The notes beneath the pieces were generated by a model. That model was not told where the DNA came from. It saw only the letters and a list, made by a program, of their open reading frames with translations, and made no database searches. A stretch of DNA of 7,287 bases from DATAXI01 sp036266845. GTDB taxonomy: Bacteria > Verrucomicrobiota > Verrucomicrobiia > Chthoniobacterales > Chthoniobacteraceae. Positions 5,466 through 7,287 of the stretch are shown piece after piece (the first letter of the stretch is position 1; every line of letters begins with the position of its first letter). The stretch lies in NCBI GenBank assembly GCA_036266845.1, contig DATAXI010000149.1:1-7287 (forward strand). Reading direction: 5' to 3'. Position numbers and translations under genes: made by a program.

Positions 5466-5477
5466 TCCAGAATTATG
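5461..5477. promoter_or_regulatory. Operator-like site, copy 2 (covers a start codon)
   Basis: This is the inverted copy of the site at 5401-5417. It contains AATTC-CA-GAATT, a perfect dyad with a two-base spacer, and ends on the ATG of the 65-aa gene. Centre-to-centre distance between the two copies is 60 bp, so they could be bridged by a repressor oligomer across the intervening promoter DNA. Confidence 0.5.
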
Positions 5478-5672
5478 AAACAGCTTGAAGCCAGTCAAAA
5501 CCCGGAACTCGCGGTTGCGGAGGGCGCTGTGAGGTATTTCCGTGGAGTACGCGCAAATACGAAGGACCCTGGGATCGCTATCGTCGCAGCCCGCTACGAA
5601 CAGCAGTTTGAGCAGGACTTGAAGAGAATCCGGGCGAACGAGCAGCCGGAATTGATCCCACACGCGGCCTGA
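5475..5672 (+). CDS. Small unknown protein, first gene of the rightward operon (65 aa)
   Basis: The start ATG at 5475 (MKQLEASQNPELAVAEGAVR...) lies directly on the second operator-like site. There is no Shine-Dalgarno sequence in the AT-rich stretch before it, and the putative -10 box ends ten bases upstream, so the transcript may be leaderless. The frame is also open upstream, but there it crosses the operator region. The protein is helical and mildly charged (ARYEQQFEQDLKRIRANEQPE), without a clear HTH or membrane segment. Its position, divergent from the repressor, is where Cro- or Ner-like antagonists are usually encoded, but the sequence does not show such a fold. Confidence 0.6.
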   Translation: MKQLEASQNPELAVAEGAVRYFRGVRANTKDPGIAIVAARYEQQFEQDLKRIRANEQPELIPHAA

Positions 5673-5688
5673 ACCGGAGCTACCGACT

Positions 5689-6039
5689 ATGGCTTCAAAA
5701 CCTCAATGCGTGGAGCTGAGAGCGTGGCTGCGGGCAAATCTTGGCAAGCGGTGCCTTGCTCCGCTGACTGGCACGGACGCCAAGGCGCTGGATGCGGCGG
5801 TGCACATCGTGGAGCTATGGGCGTATGACGAGAGCGCCGCGGTGATTCAGGCGTTTGGACTGGTCGTGGATCGGATGCAGCCCCATACGCAGGTGCTGGC
5901 TTATCACGCGATTGCGAAGGTGACGGAATGGCATTACCGGGATGTGTTGTGGGAGAAGGCTGGGTTGAGGCCGATCAAGAATCTATCGCGCTGCTCTTTT
6001 GAGCCGGGCGGCAGCTGCGAGGACCTGAGCCGCAAATGA
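5689..6039 (+). CDS. Unknown 116-aa early protein
   Basis: The ATG at 5689 follows the previous stop by 16 bases, with GGAG nine bases or so upstream. The protein appears soluble and mostly helical: 'CVELRAWLRANLGKRCLAPLTGTDAKALDAAVHIVELWAYD', 'AAVIQAFGLVVDRMQPHTQVLAYHAIAKVTEWHYRDVLWEKAGL', then a short polar tail. Cys residues at positions 7, 22, 102 and 110 are not arranged as a zinc site. No family is recognised. Its TGA overlaps the ATG of the next gene (ATGA at 6036-6039), so the two are translationally coupled. Confidence 0.65.
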   Translation: MASKPQCVELRAWLRANLGKRCLAPLTGTDAKALDAAVHIVELWAYDESAAVIQAFGLVVDRMQPHTQVLAYHAIAKVTEWHYRDVLWEKAGLRPIKNLSRCSFEPGGSCEDLSRK

Positions 6040-6236
6040 TCCCGGGGCGCTTCTTTTTAACGTACAAGCGGGGCAATACGCTGGTGTTTGCGCGCGAGGT
6101 GGAGGCTGAGAGTGATACGCAGGCGCAGCATGTGGCGCGGCAGGCGATGGTGGCGGATTTTGCGAATCGGCGGGTGCGGCTGACGAATCTGGCGGAGATG
6201 CGCCCGGCGCAGGCGAGTGCGAGGAGGGCCGCCTGA
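6036..6236 (+). CDS. Unknown small basic protein (66 aa)
   Basis: This begins in the ATGA overlap with the preceding gene and ends in a TGATG overlap with the next, so it is held in the operon by coupling on both sides. The first half, MIPGRFFLTYKRGNTLVFAREVEAES, looks like a beta hairpin; the second, DTQAQHVARQAMVADFANRRVRLTNLAEM, is helical, followed by a basic Ala/Arg tail. No family is recognised. The low-complexity tail ASARRAA and the small size leave some doubt, but both overlaps argue that it is expressed. Confidence 0.6.
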   Translation: MIPGRFFLTYKRGNTLVFAREVEAESDTQAQHVARQAMVADFANRRVRLTNLAEMRPAQASARRAA

Positions 6237-6463
6237 TGCCGGCACGCGGATCCCAGGCGGCGGCGAAGATGCCGGAGCGGATGCTGGATGTGCAGGAGCT
6301 GCGCTGGCTGACGGGCCTCTCGCGGGCGACGCTGATCAAGGAGGTGAAGGAGGGCGGGCTGAAGGAGGGTGCGGCGATGCTGGCGGGGAAGCTGATGGTG
6401 CCGGTATCGACGTACAACGGGTGGGTGGAGGCTGGGCGGATCAAGCAGAAGGAGGCGGCGTGA
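6236..6463 (+). CDS. AlpA/excisionase-like HTH protein (75 aa)
   Basis: The ATG at 6236 shares its A with the preceding TGA, and AGGAGG at 6222-6227 gives an excellent ribosome site; an in-frame ATG at 6269 is a weaker alternative. Residues 16-66 follow the winged-helix pattern of MerR-like excisionases and AlpA regulators: 'MLDVQELRWLTGLSRATLIKEVKEGGL' is the HTH (family consensus: L-T-v-x-E-x-A-x-l-l-G-v-S-r-x-T-l-y-r-l-v-k-x-G), then 'LAGKLMVPVSTYNGWVEAG' is the wing and closing helix. Such proteins bend DNA at att sites to direct excision, or activate integrase and early promoters. In an element integrated in tRNA-Lys this is the best excisionase candidate, though it lies far from the visible att end. 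Family call good; exact role inferred. Confidence 0.65.
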   Translation: MPARGSQAAAKMPERMLDVQELRWLTGLSRATLIKEVKEGGLKEGAAMLAGKLMVPVSTYNGWVEAGRIKQKEAA

Positions 6464-6834
6464 GCCGGACCGCTCCCAGCGGTGCAGGCGCGCGCACGTG
6501 GTCGCCTGTTTTCCACCAGAAGGCGTATCTAAAGCGCCATAAGCCCGGGACGCTGGCGGAGTACGAGTATTGGGATGGCGCGACCTGGACGGATGCGACG
6601 GAGCGGGCTGAGGTGTTTGATTTTCTGGAGGCGGACAAGCGTGCGGCGGCGCTGGGGCATGGGCATTTTGCGGCGCTTCTGCAGGCGGCCGAGGCGGGCG
6701 GCGCTTCTTTTTTTTCGCGGGTGCATCATGACCGGGAGGAAGAGTCGGCGCGGAGTGTGCCGCCGCCGGATTTGCATCGACCGGTGAGCAGGTCGGATGC
6801 GCAGGCACGATGGGAGGCTTCGCATGAGTCTTGA
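6460..6834 (+). CDS. Unknown 124-aa protein with GTG start
   Basis: The start is GTG 6460-6462, chosen because it forms a GTGA overlap with the preceding stop and is preceded by GGAGG (6451-6455). The longer frame upstream merely overlaps the excisionase-like gene. The protein begins MSRTAPSGAGARTWSPVFHQK, then 'LAEYEYWDGATWTDATERAEVFDFLEADKRAAALGHGHFAALLQAAEAGGASFF', and ends in a polar tail. The middle is helical and acidic; there is no membrane segment. A run of eight T (6708-6715) encodes part of A-S-F-F-S. No family is recognised. Its last 11 bases overlap the next gene. Confidence 0.6.
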   Translation: MSRTAPSGAGARTWSPVFHQKAYLKRHKPGTLAEYEYWDGATWTDATERAEVFDFLEADKRAAALGHGHFAALLQAAEAGGASFFSRVHHDREEESARSVPPPDLHRPVSRSDAQARWEASHES

Positions 6835-7287
6835 CCTGACCGCGCAAGACCTGGCGACCCCCGATGGGGGCCAGCCTTTTCTTTTTTCACAAAGCACGCT
6901 GGATGCGATCACGGCGGAGGAGGAGCGCGGCCATTACACGCTGGAGCGGCTGAGGGAGCGCAGGCCGGAGGCGATGCAGGAGATTATGCGGCTGCTGGCA
7001 GCCGGGGTGAGCCAGCGACGTATTGCGATGCTCGTGAAGGTGGCGCCGGAGACGGTGGCGGCTGTGCTGCTGAAGGAGCCGGCTGCTATACGAGCGGTTT
7101 CTGAAAGGCTCGCAGGCAAGTACAAGCTGGCGGCTGATTTGCTTGTGGACCGCATCCTGGAGAATCCAGGTGTGGTGCCTGGGAACGCGATCGCGCTGGC
7201 GATTGGGCAACTCACTGACAAGGCGCAGCTGCTGAGTGGCGCGGCCACTATGAGAGTCGAGTCAGTGAAGGTGGAAGGTAATCCACA
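6824..7287 (+). CDS. HTH-containing early protein, C-terminus outside window
   Basis: An open frame runs from ATG 6824 to the right edge (154 codons, no stop), preceded by GGGAGG at 6812-6817 with six-base spacing, so the start is well supported. Residues about 52-84, 'QEIMRLLAAGVSQRRIAMLVKVAPETVAAVL', form a homeodomain-like HTH of the kind found in phage small terminases, transposases and resolvases: 'L-L-A-A-G-V-S-Q-R-x-I-A-x-x-V-x-V-x-x-x-T-V'. The following KYKLAADLLVDRILENPGVVPGNAIALAIGQLTDKAQLLSG is helical. It could be a regulator or a small-terminase-like DNA-binding subunit; the visible part does not decide. A terminator-shaped hairpin lies within codons 10-22. Confidence 0.65.
   Translation, partial: MSLDLTAQDLATPDGGQPFLFSQSTLDAITAEEERGHYTLERLRERRPEAMQEIMRLLAAGVSQRRIAMLVKVAPETVAAVLLKEPAAIRAVSERLAGKYKLAADLLVDRILENPGVVPGNAIALAIGQLTDKAQLLSGAATMRVESVKVEGNP
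6851..6887 (+). terminator. Terminator-like hairpin plus T tract inside the start of a gene (possible attenuator)
   Basis: CTGG (6851-6854) pairs with CCAG (6871-6874), and CCCCC (6858-6862) pairs with GGGGG (6866-6870), around the loop GAT, with a three-base bulge on the left arm. T4-C-T6 follows at 6877-6887. A GC-rich stem followed by a T tract on the plus strand is the form of an intrinsic terminator. It lies 27 bases inside the next gene, whose start is well supported, so it would act as an attenuator rather than an operon end. Confidence 0.45.

Larger units (their letters stand above)
1518..7287. mobile_element. Integrated temperate-phage-like or integrative element (left end; right end outside window)
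   Basis: The displaced tRNA-Lys 3' fragment marks one end, and its polarity puts the element on the right. The content is consistent: a ParB-like gene without ParA, an XRE-type repressor with divergent operator-like sites, a tightly overlapping series of small early genes and an AlpA/excisionase-like HTH protein. No integrase, capsid, terminase large subunit, transposase or conjugation gene is visible, so the class cannot be fixed. An intact minus-strand tRNA-Lys(CTT) with an integrase nearby is expected beyond the right edge. Confidence 0.6.

Noticed and set aside
5975..6847. Long minus-strand open frame opposite the early operon
   Set aside because: Its product is Pro/Ser/Ala/Arg-rich low-complexity, whereas the plus strand has coupled genes with ribosome sites and an HTH domain.

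Overview
The window is GC-rich bacterial DNA. Gene style suggests a Verrucomicrobiota (Opitutae-like) host: a K/A/P-rich ParB-type protein ending in a basic 'SPEARERIIAAKRARWSK' tail, a tRNA without an encoded CCA, and several starts with weak or no Shine-Dalgarno sequence. That assignment is inference and weakly held. There are two regions, separated by a 42-nt tRNA-Lys(CTT) fragment at 1518-1559.

Left region (1-1517), probably the chromosomal flank, is small and decaying. It holds the 3' end of an unknown gene (1-102), a strong 9-bp hairpin (217-238), and a minus-strand HUH/rolling-circle-Rep-like gene broken by a +1 change in an A5/T5 run (305-740). An intact-looking short antitoxin (891-1076) is followed by a RelE/ParE-type toxin that has lost both its reading frame at the start and its C-terminus (1081-1300). 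Where the toxin breaks off, a minus-strand short coding segment (1296-1436) begins.

The tRNA-Lys fragment runs exactly from the discriminator base to position 32 of the anticodon loop and then stops matching. This is the footprint of a site-specific integration in a tRNA 3' half. Its polarity places the integrated element to the right, from about 1560 to beyond 7287. No integrase is visible; it would be expected outside the window, near a regenerated tRNA-Lys.

Right region (1560-7287), the element: a minus-strand pair encodes a 114-aa unknown protein and a 750-aa ParB-like protein with two Cys clusters and no ParA partner. Divergent from it is a plus-strand pair encoding an OB-fold lipoprotein and a three-helix membrane protein, positioned like cargo or lysogenic-conversion genes. 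These converge on a minus-strand XRE-like repressor (4977-5390), with the two stop codons overlapping. An 84-bp divergent switch region follows, with a pair of inverted 17-bp operator-like sites, one covering the start codon of a probably leaderless 65-aa gene. Rightward runs a compact operon of small genes: 65 aa, 116 aa, 66 aa, an AlpA/excisionase-like 75-aa HTH protein, a 124-aa protein and a partial HTH protein. From the 116-aa gene on, every junction overlaps (ATGA, TGATG, GTGA or a longer overlap). The last gene carries a terminator-shaped hairpin with a T tract inside its first codons, a possible attenuator. The layout (repressor, divergent operators, small early genes, excisionase-like factor) fits the control region of a temperate phage or phage-like integrative element. 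No structural, packaging, transposase or conjugation gene is in view, so prophage versus ICE/satellite is unresolved.
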